Positions 55,451 to 63,913 of a stretch of 64,000 bases of DNA are shown here, piece after piece. The notes below the pieces were generated by a model that ran no database searches, was not told where the DNA came from, and worked only from the letters and a program-made list of their open reading frames with translations. This stretch comes from PFJX01 sp964466195. Its GTDB lineage: Bacteria; Pseudomonadota; Gammaproteobacteria; Burkholderiales; Thiobacillaceae. Position numbers and translations under genes: made by a program. Within the stretch, counting starts at the first letter, position 1. The number at the start of each line of letters is the position of its first letter. The stretch covers positions 106,657 through 170,656 of the forward strand of contig CAYXMQ010000005.1 of the NCBI GenBank assembly GCA_964466195.1. The letters run 5' to 3'.

Positions 55451-57469
55451 TTAAGCCGCTGAAGGCGGCAACGACTCCGCTGCACCCGCGAGGGGTATGC
55501 CGGATTCGTAAGCCGCTGAAGACGGCAACGACTCCGCTGCACCCGCAAGGGGTACGCCGGATTCGTAAGCCGCTGAAGACGGCAACGACTCCGCTGCACC
55601 CGCGAGGGGTACGCCGGATTCGTAAGCCGCTGAAGACGGCAACGACTCCGCTGCCTTGAGGAAGGCTTCTATTTCCTGGTGCAGGCACTGCACCAGACTG
55701 GCGCAGGCCACGGCGTCGCCGGCGCGAGCGGCGTTTTCCAGTTCTTGGGCGCGATGTACGCCGCGCTGCGCAGAGAATGTGGCGAACACGCCTTTCAATG
55801 TATGACTGGCATAGAGCAGGCGCGGCCAGTCTGCGGCGGCCAATGCCTGGCCGATTTCAGCCAGGTTTTTGGGAGCATCGTTCACGAACACCTCAAGCAA
55901 GGTCGCCAGCAACGCCTCATCGTCGGCAGCACGGGAAAGCGCGGCGGCGCGATCGAATATCGGCAGCCGCTCCTGTTCGGCTGCTGCAAATGCTTCCGCC
56001 GCTAAGACCGCTTCCTGCTTAGACGGAGTTCGTGTGGCGGCCCCCTGCAGGACCCGTTCGATTTCCCGATTCAGCGCTTCCGGATGGATCGGTTTGGAAA
56101 TATAGCCATCCATACCCGCCGCGATGCAGCGTTCTCGATCGCCGGTCATGGCATTGGCGGTAACCGCGATGATGGCGATGTGGTTGGCGATGCCCTGTTC
56201 CGTCTGGCGGCGTTCCATCGCGCGGATAAGGCGGGTGGCGTCGAGGCCGTCCATCTCCGGCATCATCATGTCCATCAGAATCAGGTCGAAACGAGCGTTC
56301 TGCCACGCTTCCACGACCAGACGGCCGTTTGCGGCGACGCTGACTGCATGCCCCTGTTTTTCCAACAATCGGACAGCAAGTTTCTGGTTTACCAAATTGT
56401 CTTCGGCCAGCAGGATCGCGTACCTGCTGCGCGCTTCGTTGGCGCGGTCTGCTTCGGTAGTCGATTCTTGCGCCAGGGCGGGGCTCGCGGCGGCGCCTTC
56501 CTTGAGCCAGATGCGGAAGATGAAGCGGGAACCTTGGCCAAGTTCGCTTTCCACCCGAATGCTGCCGCCCATCATTTCGACCAGTTGCTTGCTAATGCTG
56601 AGACCGAGACCGGTGCCGCCGAATCTTCGGGTGACTTCACCGTCGGCCTGAGAAAACGGGGAGAACACGGCACGCTGGTTTTGCACGGCAATGCCGATGC
56701 CGGTGTCGTAAACCACGAACTCCAGGCACAGATTATCGGGTTCGCCATTTGGCTGTTTGATCCTGTCGCAACCGCTGACGGTCAGCCCGATTTCGCCTCG
56801 CTCGGTGAATTTGACCGCGTTGCCGAGCAGGTTGATGAAGATCTGGCGGAGCCGGGTTGGGTCGCCGCGGACGCTGCGCGGGGTGTTGTGCGCAAGCGCG
56901 CGACTGAGTTTGAGGTTTTTCAGTGCGACGCGCGGGGCCAGCGTCTTCAGCGTGTCGTCGATCAGGTCGATCAGGTCGAAATCAATCGCCTGAATGTCGA
57001 GTTTTCCGGCTTCGATCTTGGAGAAGTCGAGGATGTCGTTGACCACGTCGAGCAGATGTTCGGCCGACGTTTTCGCCAGCTCGAGGAATTCGCGCGGCTC
57101 CTGTGCGAGTTCAGATTCCAAGACGAGTTGGAGCATGCCGATGACGCCGTTCATCGGGGTGCGGATTTCATGGCTCATATTGGCGAGAAACTCGCCTTTG
57201 AGTCGATTGGCCGCTTCGGCCGCAAAGCGGGCGGTTTGCAACTCCGTATTCAGCTCGGCAAGCTGTGCTTTCTGCAGCTCGGAATCCTTCAACGCGTGCG
57301 TCAGTTCGGCAGTGCGGTTTTTGATCATCAAATCCAGTTCCGAGGCGAGTCGGCGCAGGTTCTGGTTGTTCTGCTCGAATTCGCGCGACTTCTCTGCCAG
57401 CAGGCGCTCGGCTTGCAGACGCGCGACGCGTTCAAGCTCGTAGCGTTGAGGCCAGTGAGCGGATGACAT
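55451..57469 (-). CDS. Hybrid sensor histidine kinase/response regulator with Hpt domain
   Basis: A 672-residue cytoplasmic phosphorelay protein without membrane helices. A coiled coil (about 10-90) leads into HisKA with His100 (FLANMSHEIRTPMNG). The HATPase domain is at about 205-325 (NLLGNAVKFTERGEIGL, DTGIGI, FGGTGLGLSISKQLVEMMGG cut as FGGTGLGLSIS). A receiver at about 350-470 has the phospho-acceptor Asp near 398 (LILMDMMMPEMDG), and an Hpt domain has His near 555 (YASHTLKGVFATF). The C-terminus is a run of 19-residue repeats ending at a TAA inside a repeat copy. It probably signals with the response regulator encoded upstream. Confidence 0.92.
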   Translation of the reverse strand: MSSAHWPQRYELERVARLQAERLLAEKSREFEQNNQNLRRLASELDLMIKNRTAELTHALKDSELQKAQLAELNTELQTARFAAEAANRLKGEFLANMSHEIRTPMNGVIGMLQLVLESELAQEPREFLELAKTSAEHLLDVVNDILDFSKIEAGKLDIQAIDFDLIDLIDDTLKTLAPRVALKNLKLSRALAHNTPRSVRGDPTRLRQIFINLLGNAVKFTERGEIGLTVSGCDRIKQPNGEPDNLCLEFVVYDTGIGIAVQNQRAVFSPFSQADGEVTRRFGGTGLGLSISKQLVEMMGGSIRVESELGQGSRFIFRIWLKEGAAASPALAQESTTEADRANEARSRYAILLAEDNLVNQKLAVRLLEKQGHAVSVAANGRLVVEAWQNARFDLILMDMMMPEMDGLDATRLIRAMERRQTEQGIANHIAIIAVTANAMTGDRERCIAAGMDGYISKPIHPEALNREIERVLQGAATRTPSKQEAVLAAEAFAAAEQERLPIFDRAAALSRAADDEALLATLLEVFVNDAPKNLAEIGQALAAADWPRLLYASHTLKGVFATFSAQRGVHRAQELENAARAGDAVACASLVQCLHQEIEAFLKAAESLPSSAAYESGVPLAGAAESLPSSAAYESGVPLAGAAESLPSSAAYESGIPLAGAAESLPPSAA
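55453..55653 (-). repeat. 57-nt tandem repeat at the 3' end of the hybrid kinase gene
   Basis: Three 57-base units (55453-55509, 55510-55566, 55567-55623) and a 30-base partial unit (55624-55653) are almost identical. They encode AAESLPSSAAYESGVPLAG repeats. In the copy nearest the stop the Tyr codon TAC is TAA, which ends the protein. The sequence beyond it diverges. Confidence 0.95.
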
Positions 57470-57591
57470 GGTTTATTTCTTCAATGCCACAAGCTTGCGG
57501 CTATCGATGTGATTGCGGGAAACGCCGGTGAATTCATCGATTCGCTCCAGCGGGTCATTCCGAGTCCGTTTTCGGCTGCATCGGCTTGGCT

Positions 57592-58656
57592 TCAGTCGTC
57601 CAGATGCGCCATGTGCGGTTCGGCATCCTGGAACTTGGCACGGATGACCAGCGCTTCCTGGATACGCGCAATGAAGGCGGCCACGCAGAGCGGGTCGAAA
57701 TGCATGCCGGCGTTGGTAAACAGAAAATCCATCGCGTCCTCGACCAGCCAGGCTTTCTTATAAGGGCGCTCGGTGGTCAGCGCGTCGAATACGTCGGCTA
57801 CCGCGACAATGCGTCCGTACAACGGAATGGCCTCGCCCGCCAAGCCCAGAGGGTAGCCGCTGCCATCGAATTTTTCATGATGGCTGCGGGCAATGATCGC
57901 AGCGGCATCGAGCAGGCTGGAACGGCTTCCGCGCAGGATTTCCCAGCCCTTTTCGGCATGCGTTTTCATGATCGCGTGCTCGGCTGCATCGTGCTTTCCG
58001 GGTTTCAGCAAAATATGGTCGGGAATGGCGATCTTGCCGATGTCGTGCATCGGCGCCGCGCGCAGGATGAGAGCCTGTTCCTCGTGCGGCAGGCCGAGTT
58101 GCTGGGCGATCAGATGCGAATAGCTGGACATGCGCATGATGTGCGCGCCGGTTTCGGGATCGCGGAATTCGGCCGCTCGCGATAGATGCGTGATCATCTC
58201 CTGTTCCCGATCGAGGATCTCGCGGGTGGCTTGCTCTACCTTTTCTGTCAGCCAGGCGGCGCGATCGGAAAGCGCCTTCTGGCTCCGACGCAAGGCGACC
58301 ATGTTGCGCAGTCGGGCGCGGAACTCCGTGTTGTCGATCGGCTTGGTCAGGTAGTCGTTGGCGCCCACTTCGAGCGCGGCGTAGCGGGTTGCCTTCTCGT
58401 GGTCGGCGGTAATCATCAATATCGGGATGTCCGCGTGCTCGCTGCGCTCCCGATACCGGCGGATGAACTCCATGCCGTCGGGCGCGGGCATCATGTAATC
58501 GACGATCAGCAAGTCGACCTCATTATTCATGCACCAGGCAAGGCCGGCGGCCGAATCCAGAAACGGGTGGGGCTGGTAATCGGTATTCGCCCGTAAGACC
58601 AGACTCTCCATGAGCTTCAGGTTTACCGGGTTGTCGTCGACGATCACGATCTGCAT
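57592..58656 (-). CDS. HD-GYP response regulator (cyclic-di-GMP phosphodiesterase)
   Basis: A 354-residue two-domain protein resembling RpfG. The receiver (1-120) has Asp53 (LLIVDYMMPAPDG) and Lys105 (YLTKPID). A helical linker leads to an HD-GYP domain with the metal-binding His204-Asp205 (APMHDIGKIAIPD) and the signature HHEKFDGSGYP at 259-269, followed by VAVADVFDALTTERPYK. All catalytic motifs are intact, so hydrolysis of cyclic di-GMP is likely. It sits 122 bases upstream of the hybrid kinase on the same strand, and phosphotransfer between them is a reasonable inference. Confidence 0.92.
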   Translation of the reverse strand: MQIVIVDDNPVNLKLMESLVLRANTDYQPHPFLDSAAGLAWCMNNEVDLLIVDYMMPAPDGMEFIRRYRERSEHADIPILMITADHEKATRYAALEVGANDYLTKPIDNTEFRARLRNMVALRRSQKALSDRAAWLTEKVEQATREILDREQEMITHLSRAAEFRDPETGAHIMRMSSYSHLIAQQLGLPHEEQALILRAAPMHDIGKIAIPDHILLKPGKHDAAEHAIMKTHAEKGWEILRGSRSSLLDAAAIIARSHHEKFDGSGYPLGLAGEAIPLYGRIVAVADVFDALTTERPYKKAWLVEDAMDFLFTNAGMHFDPLCVAAFIARIQEALVIRAKFQDAEPHMAHLDD

Positions 58657-58738
58657 GGAGACTCCTGTAAACAGAATCCCCTTATCGGATGTCGGAAAAA
58701 AATCTTGAGTCGGTACGTTCGCGTCCGGCCAGACGCGT

Positions 58739-59908
58739 CTATTCCTGCACGGTTTGCCGCATGGGCGGGCGTTTTTCGATGGTGACCATCAACTGCTTCT
58801 CGGTCTGCTCGCGCAGCAGGCGAAGTTGCACCACCTTGCCTGGCGGCAGCGCCGCGATCAGGTTGAGCAGGGACGACGAGTCGGTAACCGGCTTGCCGCC
58901 GACCGCGATCAAGATGTCGCCGGGACGGATGCCGGCACGATCGGCCGGGCCATTGCGCAGAACGCCGGCGATAAGCGCGCCATCGGTCGACTTGAGAGCG
59001 AAAGACTCGGCGATTTCAGGACTGATTTCCTGGACCTCGATACCTACCCAGCCGCGGGTGACCGCGCCGTGCGTAATGATTTCATGCATGACCTGGCGCA
59101 CGATGGACACCGGTATGGCGAAGCCTATGCCGAGACTGCCGCCGGAGCGGGAGAAGATGGCTGTATTGACACCGACCAGGTTGCCGGCGCCATCGACCAG
59201 GGCGCCGCCGGAATTGCCTGGATTGATCGCAGCATCGGTCTGGATATAGTTTTCGAAGGTGTTGATGCCGAGATGGCTGCGTCCGAGCGCGGAAATAATG
59301 CCCATCGTTACCGTCTGTCCGACGCCGAACGGGTTGCCGATGGCCAGGACGACATCGCCCACGCGCTGGTTCTCGCTCTTGGCAAACGTGATGGCGGGCA
59401 AGTCCTTGCGCTTCACCTTGAGCACCGCCAGATCGGTTTCCGGGTCGGTTCCGACGACACTCGCTTTGAGCGTCTTGCCGTCGGAAAGCGCGACCTGGAT
59501 ATCGTCGGCCGCCTCGACGACATGGTGATTGGTCAGGATGAAGCCGTCTTCGCTGACTACGACGCCGGAACCGAGGTTGGAAACGCGCTGCGGCCGATTG
59601 TCGGTGGAGAAGCGATCGCCAAAGAAACGGCGAAAGATCGGGTCGTCCATCAGCGGGTTGCGCTGTGCGCGCACCTGCTTGCTGGTGAAAATGTTGACCA
59701 CCGAGGGCAGCGATTTTCCGGCCGCATCGGCATAGGTCGAGATGGGGCGGGCGGAACCGGACTGGGCGACTTCGCGGATGGTGACGGCGGCGCCTTCGAA
59801 CGGCAGCAGTCCAGGCGCTACGCGATCAAGTGCAAACAAGGCCGCTGCAAGCACTGCCAGGGCGGCAACCAATTGGGCAAACAAGAGCCAGAGTTTGTGG
59901 GCAGACAT
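58739..59908 (-). CDS. DegS/AlgW-like membrane-anchored site-1 protease
   Basis: A 389-residue S1C serine protease with an N-terminal anchor (LLFAQLVAALAVLAAALFAL, about 8-27), catalytic His129 (ILTNHHVVEAADD), Asp159 (TDPETDLAVLKV) and Ser233 (AINPGNSGGALVDG), and a single PDZ domain (about 285-375). One PDZ and a membrane anchor fit DegS/AlgW, which cut RseA-type anti-sigma factors in response to misfolded outer membrane proteins. It is divergent from petABC, an arrangement common in betaproteobacteria. A DegQ role cannot be excluded. Confidence 0.88.
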   Translation of the reverse strand: MSAHKLWLLFAQLVAALAVLAAALFALDRVAPGLLPFEGAAVTIREVAQSGSARPISTYADAAGKSLPSVVNIFTSKQVRAQRNPLMDDPIFRRFFGDRFSTDNRPQRVSNLGSGVVVSEDGFILTNHHVVEAADDIQVALSDGKTLKASVVGTDPETDLAVLKVKRKDLPAITFAKSENQRVGDVVLAIGNPFGVGQTVTMGIISALGRSHLGINTFENYIQTDAAINPGNSGGALVDGAGNLVGVNTAIFSRSGGSLGIGFAIPVSIVRQVMHEIITHGAVTRGWVGIEVQEISPEIAESFALKSTDGALIAGVLRNGPADRAGIRPGDILIAVGGKPVTDSSSLLNLIAALPPGKVVQLRLLREQTEKQLMVTIEKRPPMRQTVQE

Positions 59909-59970
59909 TCGAATACTGACAATCCAGGAGGTGCGAATTCTAGCGCAGGCGGTTAATCCGCCTGTCAGGC

Positions 59971-60000
59971 TTTAAGTCTGATGCTTTTTATCTGTAAAAT
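59971..60000 (+). promoter_or_regulatory. Weak candidate promoter for petABC
   Basis: TTTAAG (59971-59976) and TAAAAT (59995-60000) are 18 bases apart, about 113 bases before petA in the divergent gap. The -35 match is poor, so this is tentative. Confidence 0.35.
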
Positions 60001-60112
60001 GCCGGCTTTTGTTTAACCAGCTAAGTTGTGTATTCGACCGGAATGTCTGTTTTTCCGGCCTATGCCGCATCGGCAAGTACATGAATTTATTCCTACAGGC
60101 AGGACAGATGTT

Positions 60113-60712
60113 ATGAGCGACTTGAGCGTTGATCCTTCCAAACGCCGATTTTTGGTAACAATGACTTCTGCGGTCGGGGGTGTGGCCGCCCTTGGCGTTG
60201 CGACTCCTTTCGTCATGAGCATGTTGCCAAGCGCGCGTGCCAAGGCTGCCGGTGCGCCGATCGAAGTTGATCTGAGCAAAGTGGAACCGGGCATGCAGTT
60301 GGCCGTGGAGTGGCGTGGCAAGCCCGTCTGGGTAGTCAACCGCACCAAGGAAATGCTGGCTCTGCTTTCCAAGCACGATGCCAAGCTGACGGATGCCGCT
60401 TCTGAAAATACGAGCCAGCAGCCGGACTATTGCAAGAATCCAACCCGCTCGATCAAGCCGCAATACCTGATCGTCGTGGGCATCTGCACGCATCTGGGGT
60501 GTTCGCCTTCGTATCGGGCCGAAGTCGCGCCGGCCGACCTTGGGCCGGATTGGGTCGGCGGCTGGTTTTGTCCTTGTCACGGTTCTCGCTTCGATCTCGC
60601 GGCGCGTGTTTTCAACGGTTCTCCGGCTCCGACCAATCTGGTTATCCCGCCCCACAAGTACCTGTCCGATACCCGGGTACTGATAGGCGACGACCAAGGC
60701 GCAGCCGCCTGA
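60113..60712 (+). CDS. petA: Ubiquinol-cytochrome c reductase iron-sulfur (Rieske) subunit
   Basis: A 199-residue Rieske protein of the cytochrome bc1 complex. The start is ATG 60113 (MSDLSVDPSKRRFLVTM), with a twin-arginine-like KRRFL signal before the membrane anchor (VGGVAALGVATPFVMSMLP). The [2Fe-2S] ligands are in GICTHLGCSP and FCPCHGSRFDLAARVF, each with Cys and His. It transfers electrons from quinol to cytochrome c1 on the periplasmic side. It is first in petA-petB-petC. Confidence 0.95.
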   Translation: MSDLSVDPSKRRFLVTMTSAVGGVAALGVATPFVMSMLPSARAKAAGAPIEVDLSKVEPGMQLAVEWRGKPVWVVNRTKEMLALLSKHDAKLTDAASENTSQQPDYCKNPTRSIKPQYLIVVGICTHLGCSPSYRAEVAPADLGPDWVGGWFCPCHGSRFDLAARVFNGSPAPTNLVIPPHKYLSDTRVLIGDDQGAAA

Positions 60713-60733
60713 TAGCGACGGGAGAGTTAAGCA

Positions 60734-61957
60734 ATGCAAAAGTTAATGAATTGGGTCGATGAGCGCTTCCCGCTCACCGCCTCGTACAAGGCGCACCTGT
60801 CCGAATACTTTGCGCCGAAGAATTTCAATTTCTGGTATTTCTTTGGTTCGCTGGCCCTGCTGATGCTGGTGGTTCAGATCGTCACCGGCATCTTCCTGAC
60901 CATGCATTACAAACCGGACGCGGCGCTGGCCTTTGCTTCCGTCGAGTACATCATGCGTGACGTCGATTACGGCTGGATGATCCGCTACATCCACTCGACC
61001 GGCGCCTCGATGTTCTTCGTCGTGGTCTATCTGCACATGTTCCGCGGCCTGATCTACGGTTCCTATCGCCAGCCGCGTGAACTCGTCTGGATATTCGGCG
61101 TGATCATCTATCTGGTGCTGATGGGCGAAGCCTTCATGGGCTATCTGTTGCCCTGGGGCCAGATGTCTTACTGGGGCGCTCAGGTGATCATCAACTTGTT
61201 CGCTGCCGTGCCTTTTATCGGCGGCGCGCTGTCCGAGTGGATACGCGGCGATTACGTGATCGGCGACGCCACGCTGAACCGCTTCTTTGCCTTCCATGTC
61301 ATCGCCTTGCCGCTGGTGCTGCTCGGCTTGGTGGTCGCGCATCTGGTGGCGTTGCATGAGGTGGGTTCCAACAATCCGGACGGCGTCGAAATCAAGAAGC
61401 TGAAAGGCCCGGACGGCCATCCGCTCGACGGCATTCCGTTCCATCCGTATTACACGGTCAAGGACATCCTCGGCGTGGTGGTTTTCCTGATGGTGTTTGC
61501 CGCGATCGTGTTCTTCGCGCCGGAAATGGGCGGTTACTTCCTGGAAGCCAACAACTTTATTCCGGCTGATTCGCTGAAGACGCCGGAACACATTGCGCCG
61601 GTCTGGTACTTCACGCCTTACTACGCGATTCTGCGCGCCATTCCGCCGATTCTCGGTTCCCAGTTCCCGGGTGTGGCGGCAATGGGGGTGGCGGTGTTGA
61701 TCTTCTTCGCGTTGCCCTGGCTGGATCGGTCGCCGGTCAAGTCGATCCGCTATCGCGGACCGAAGTTCAAGATCGCTCTGACGCTGTTCGTGATCGCCTT
61801 CATCGGTCTCGGCATACTTGGCGTGTTGCCCGCCACGCCGCTGTACACCGTGATTTCGCAGATTCTTTCGGTGGTGTATTTCGCGTTCTTCCTGTTGATG
61901 CCCTGGTACACCAAAAACGATACGCACAAGCCGGTTCCGGAAAGGGTGACCAAATGA
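60734..61957 (+). CDS. petB: Cytochrome b of the bc1 complex
   Basis: A 407-residue membrane cytochrome with eight helices. Haem ligands are the paired His residues in FVVVYLHMFRGLIYGSYR with IRYIHSTGASM, and in FFAFHVIALPLVLLGLVVAHL. The PEWY-like quinol site is seen as PVWYFTPYYAILRAIP, and GYLLPWGQMSYWGAQV is conserved. Length is normal for beta/gamma cytochrome b. It starts 21 bases after petA and overlaps petC by 4 nt. Confidence 0.96.
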   Translation: MQKLMNWVDERFPLTASYKAHLSEYFAPKNFNFWYFFGSLALLMLVVQIVTGIFLTMHYKPDAALAFASVEYIMRDVDYGWMIRYIHSTGASMFFVVVYLHMFRGLIYGSYRQPRELVWIFGVIIYLVLMGEAFMGYLLPWGQMSYWGAQVIINLFAAVPFIGGALSEWIRGDYVIGDATLNRFFAFHVIALPLVLLGLVVAHLVALHEVGSNNPDGVEIKKLKGPDGHPLDGIPFHPYYTVKDILGVVVFLMVFAAIVFFAPEMGGYFLEANNFIPADSLKTPEHIAPVWYFTPYYAILRAIPPILGSQFPGVAAMGVAVLIFFALPWLDRSPVKSIRYRGPKFKIALTLFVIAFIGLGILGVLPATPLYTVISQILSVVYFAFFLLMPWYTKNDTHKPVPERVTK

Positions 61958-62685
61958 AAAAGTTGTTCTTCATGCTCCTGGCCCTGCCGTCGCTGGCCAT
62001 GGCTGCCGGCGCCGCGGTCCATCTGGATCGTGCGCCGATCAATCTGCACGATCAGGAATCTCTTCAGCGCGGCGCCCGCGTGTTCGTGAACTATTGCCTC
62101 AACTGCCATAGCGCCGGATACATGCGTTACAACCGCATGCAGGATATCGGCCTGACCGAGGCGCAAATCAAGGCCAATTTGTTGTATGCGTCCGATAAGC
62201 CGGGCGAAACCATGGCCGTGGCGATGCGTACGGCCGATGCCAAGGCCTGGTTTGGCGCGCCGCCGCCCGATTTGTCCGTGATTACCCGCTCGCGCGGTCC
62301 GGACTGGGTCTATACGTATTTGCGCAGTTTCTATCGTGACGACACTCGCCCGACCGGCTGGAACAACACGGTGTTCGATAAGGTCGGCATGCCGCATGTG
62401 ATGCAGGACCTGCAAGGTCATCTGGCGCCGGTTTATCGCACTGAAAAGAGCGAAGACGGCAAGGAGCATCACCTTGTCGATCGCTTGGAACTGGTTAAGC
62501 CGGGCAAGCTCACCCAAGCCGAATATGACGCGCTGGTAGGCGATCTGACCAACTATCTGGACTGGATGGGAGAACCTGCCAAAGGCGATCGCATGCGGAT
62601 TGGCCTCGCCGTGCTCCTGTTTCTCGGCGTGTTTTATGTAGTCGCCTTCTACCTCAAGAAGGAATTCTGGAAGGACGTGCATTAA
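61954..62685 (+). CDS. petC: Cytochrome c1 of the bc1 complex
   Basis: A 243-residue membrane-anchored cytochrome. The signal peptide ends LPSLAMAAGAAVH. The haem site is FVNYCLNCHSAGYMRYNRM (CxxCH), and the Met ligand lies downstream, probably in GMPHVMQDLQG. A C-terminal helix (RIGLAVLLFLGVFYVVAFYL) anchors it. It completes the bc1 operon and is followed 17 bases later by sspA. Confidence 0.95.
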   Translation: MKKLFFMLLALPSLAMAAGAAVHLDRAPINLHDQESLQRGARVFVNYCLNCHSAGYMRYNRMQDIGLTEAQIKANLLYASDKPGETMAVAMRTADAKAWFGAPPPDLSVITRSRGPDWVYTYLRSFYRDDTRPTGWNNTVFDKVGMPHVMQDLQGHLAPVYRTEKSEDGKEHHLVDRLELVKPGKLTQAEYDALVGDLTNYLDWMGEPAKGDRMRIGLAVLLFLGVFYVVAFYLKKEFWKDVH

Positions 62686-62702
62686 GCACGCGGTAACCCA
62701 CC

Positions 62703-63302
62703 ATGATGATTCTCTATTCAGGCGCAGCCTGCCCATTCAGCCAACGCTGCCGCATCGTTCTGCATGAAAAGGGCATGGACTTCGAGATCAAGGATATCGA
62801 TCCGACGGAGAAGGCGGATGAAATCGCCGCCATGAATCCATACAGCCAACTCCCCATTCTGGTTGAACGGGAATTGACGTTGTATGAATCCAACATCATT
62901 AACGAATACATCGACGAGCGTTTTCCGCATCCGCAGCTGATGCCGGCAGATCCGGTCATGCGTGCGCGGGCGCGCTTGTTCCTGCACAACTTCGAGCGCG
63001 ATCTTTTTTCGCATTTGTACGACATCGTCAAAGGCACGCCGAAGGTGGCGGAGAAGGCACGCATGATCGTGCGCGACAACCTGACCCAGATCGCCCCCAT
63101 CTTCAACAAGCAAAAGTACATGCTGGGCGACGATTACTCGATGCTGGATGTCGCCATTGCACCGTTGTTATGGCGGCTCGACCATTACGGCATTCAGTTG
63201 CCCAAGCAGGCCACGCCGCTGCTCAAATATGCCGAGCGGCTGTTCACGCGCCCAGCCTTCATCGAAGCGCTGACGCCGGTCGAAAAGGCCATGCGCAAGT
63301 GA
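62703..63302 (+). CDS. sspA: Stringent starvation protein A
   Basis: A 199-residue glutathione S-transferase-fold protein that binds RNA polymerase. It begins MMILYSGAACPFSQRCRIVLHEKG, here cut to YSGAACPFSQRCRIVL, with the PYSQLPILVERELTLYESNII segment of the GST fold. As in other SspA proteins it should lack GST activity. The order petABC-sspA-sspB is conserved in betaproteobacteria. In E. coli SspA down-regulates H-NS during stationary phase. Confidence 0.94.
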   Translation: MMILYSGAACPFSQRCRIVLHEKGMDFEIKDIDPTEKADEIAAMNPYSQLPILVERELTLYESNIINEYIDERFPHPQLMPADPVMRARARLFLHNFERDLFSHLYDIVKGTPKVAEKARMIVRDNLTQIAPIFNKQKYMLGDDYSMLDVAIAPLLWRLDHYGIQLPKQATPLLKYAERLFTRPAFIEALTPVEKAMRK

Positions 63303-63312
63303 GTTCCAGTCG

Positions 63313-63744
63313 GTGAGCGCCCTTTCGCAACAGCCTTACTTTCTGCGCGCCCTGTATGAGTGGTGTGTGGATAGCGGCCATACCCCTTACCTGACCGTGC
63401 GAGTCGACCAGCAGACGCGCGTCCCGCAGGCCTTTGTCAAGGACGGTCAGATCGTTCTCAACGTGGGGCCGAGTGCGGTGCGCAACATTCATATGGATAA
63501 CGATTGGGTCACGTTCTCCGCGCGCTTCGGCGGTATGTCGCATTCGATTGAAGTCCCGGTCGGCAATGTGATTGCGATTTATGCTCGTGAGACGGGTGAG
63601 GGCATGGCTTTCGAATCGCTCGCCCCGGCGGCTGGGCAAGAGGCCGGCGGGGTGGTGGCCGAGCAGGATTCCGGCCAAATCAATGAAGCCGATGACACGC
63701 CGCAACCGCCGCGGGGCAGGCCGCAACTCAAAGTGGTCAAATAA
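63313..63744 (+). CDS. sspB: ClpXP protease specificity-enhancing factor SspB
   Basis: A 143-residue adaptor that delivers ssrA-tagged proteins, and in E. coli the cleaved RseA fragment, to ClpXP. It starts at GTG 63313 (MSALSQQPYFLRALYEWCVD, in part). The substrate-binding core (TPYLTVRVDQQTRVPQAFV, then NDWVTFSARFGGMSHSIEV) is followed by a flexible tail ending PRGRPQLKVVK, the typical ClpX-binding tip. The pairing with the RseA cascade in this window is notable. Confidence 0.94.
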   Translation: MSALSQQPYFLRALYEWCVDSGHTPYLTVRVDQQTRVPQAFVKDGQIVLNVGPSAVRNIHMDNDWVTFSARFGGMSHSIEVPVGNVIAIYARETGEGMAFESLAPAAGQEAGGVVAEQDSGQINEADDTPQPPRGRPQLKVVK

Positions 63745-63769
63745 CGGCAGCAGTAACTTTGCAGATTTC

Positions 63770-63845
63770 GCCGACATAGCTCAGTTGGTAGAGCAACCGC
63801 CTTGTAAGCGGTAGGTCCCCAGTTCGAATCCGGGTGTCGGCACCA
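63770..63845 (+). tRNA. tRNA-Thr (anticodon TGT)
   Basis: A 76-base cloverleaf; acceptor GCCGACA pairs with TGTCGGC, the discriminator is A and CCA is encoded. The anticodon stem-loop is ACCGC-CTTGTAA-GCGGT (TGT) and the T-loop is TTCGAAT. It lies 25 bases after sspB. Confidence 0.97.
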
Positions 63846-63870
63846 GATAATAATCCAAGGTAGTCCAAAG

Positions 63871-63913
63871 AAGGCCGGTAAGCCCAGTAAATACAAGGCT
63901 TCCGGCCTTTTTT
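63871..63913 (+). terminator. Intrinsic terminator after tRNA-Thr
   Basis: AAGGCCGG(T)AAGCC pairs with GGCTTCCGGCCTT around a 12-base loop, giving a 13-pair stem with one bulged T, followed by a run of six T. Nothing clear is seen after it (63914-64000), which runs to the window edge. Confidence 0.85.

Noticed and set aside
55453..55653. Regular repeats that could suggest a CRISPR array
   Set aside because: The units are contiguous without unique spacers, lie in frame inside a kinase gene, and there are no cas genes.
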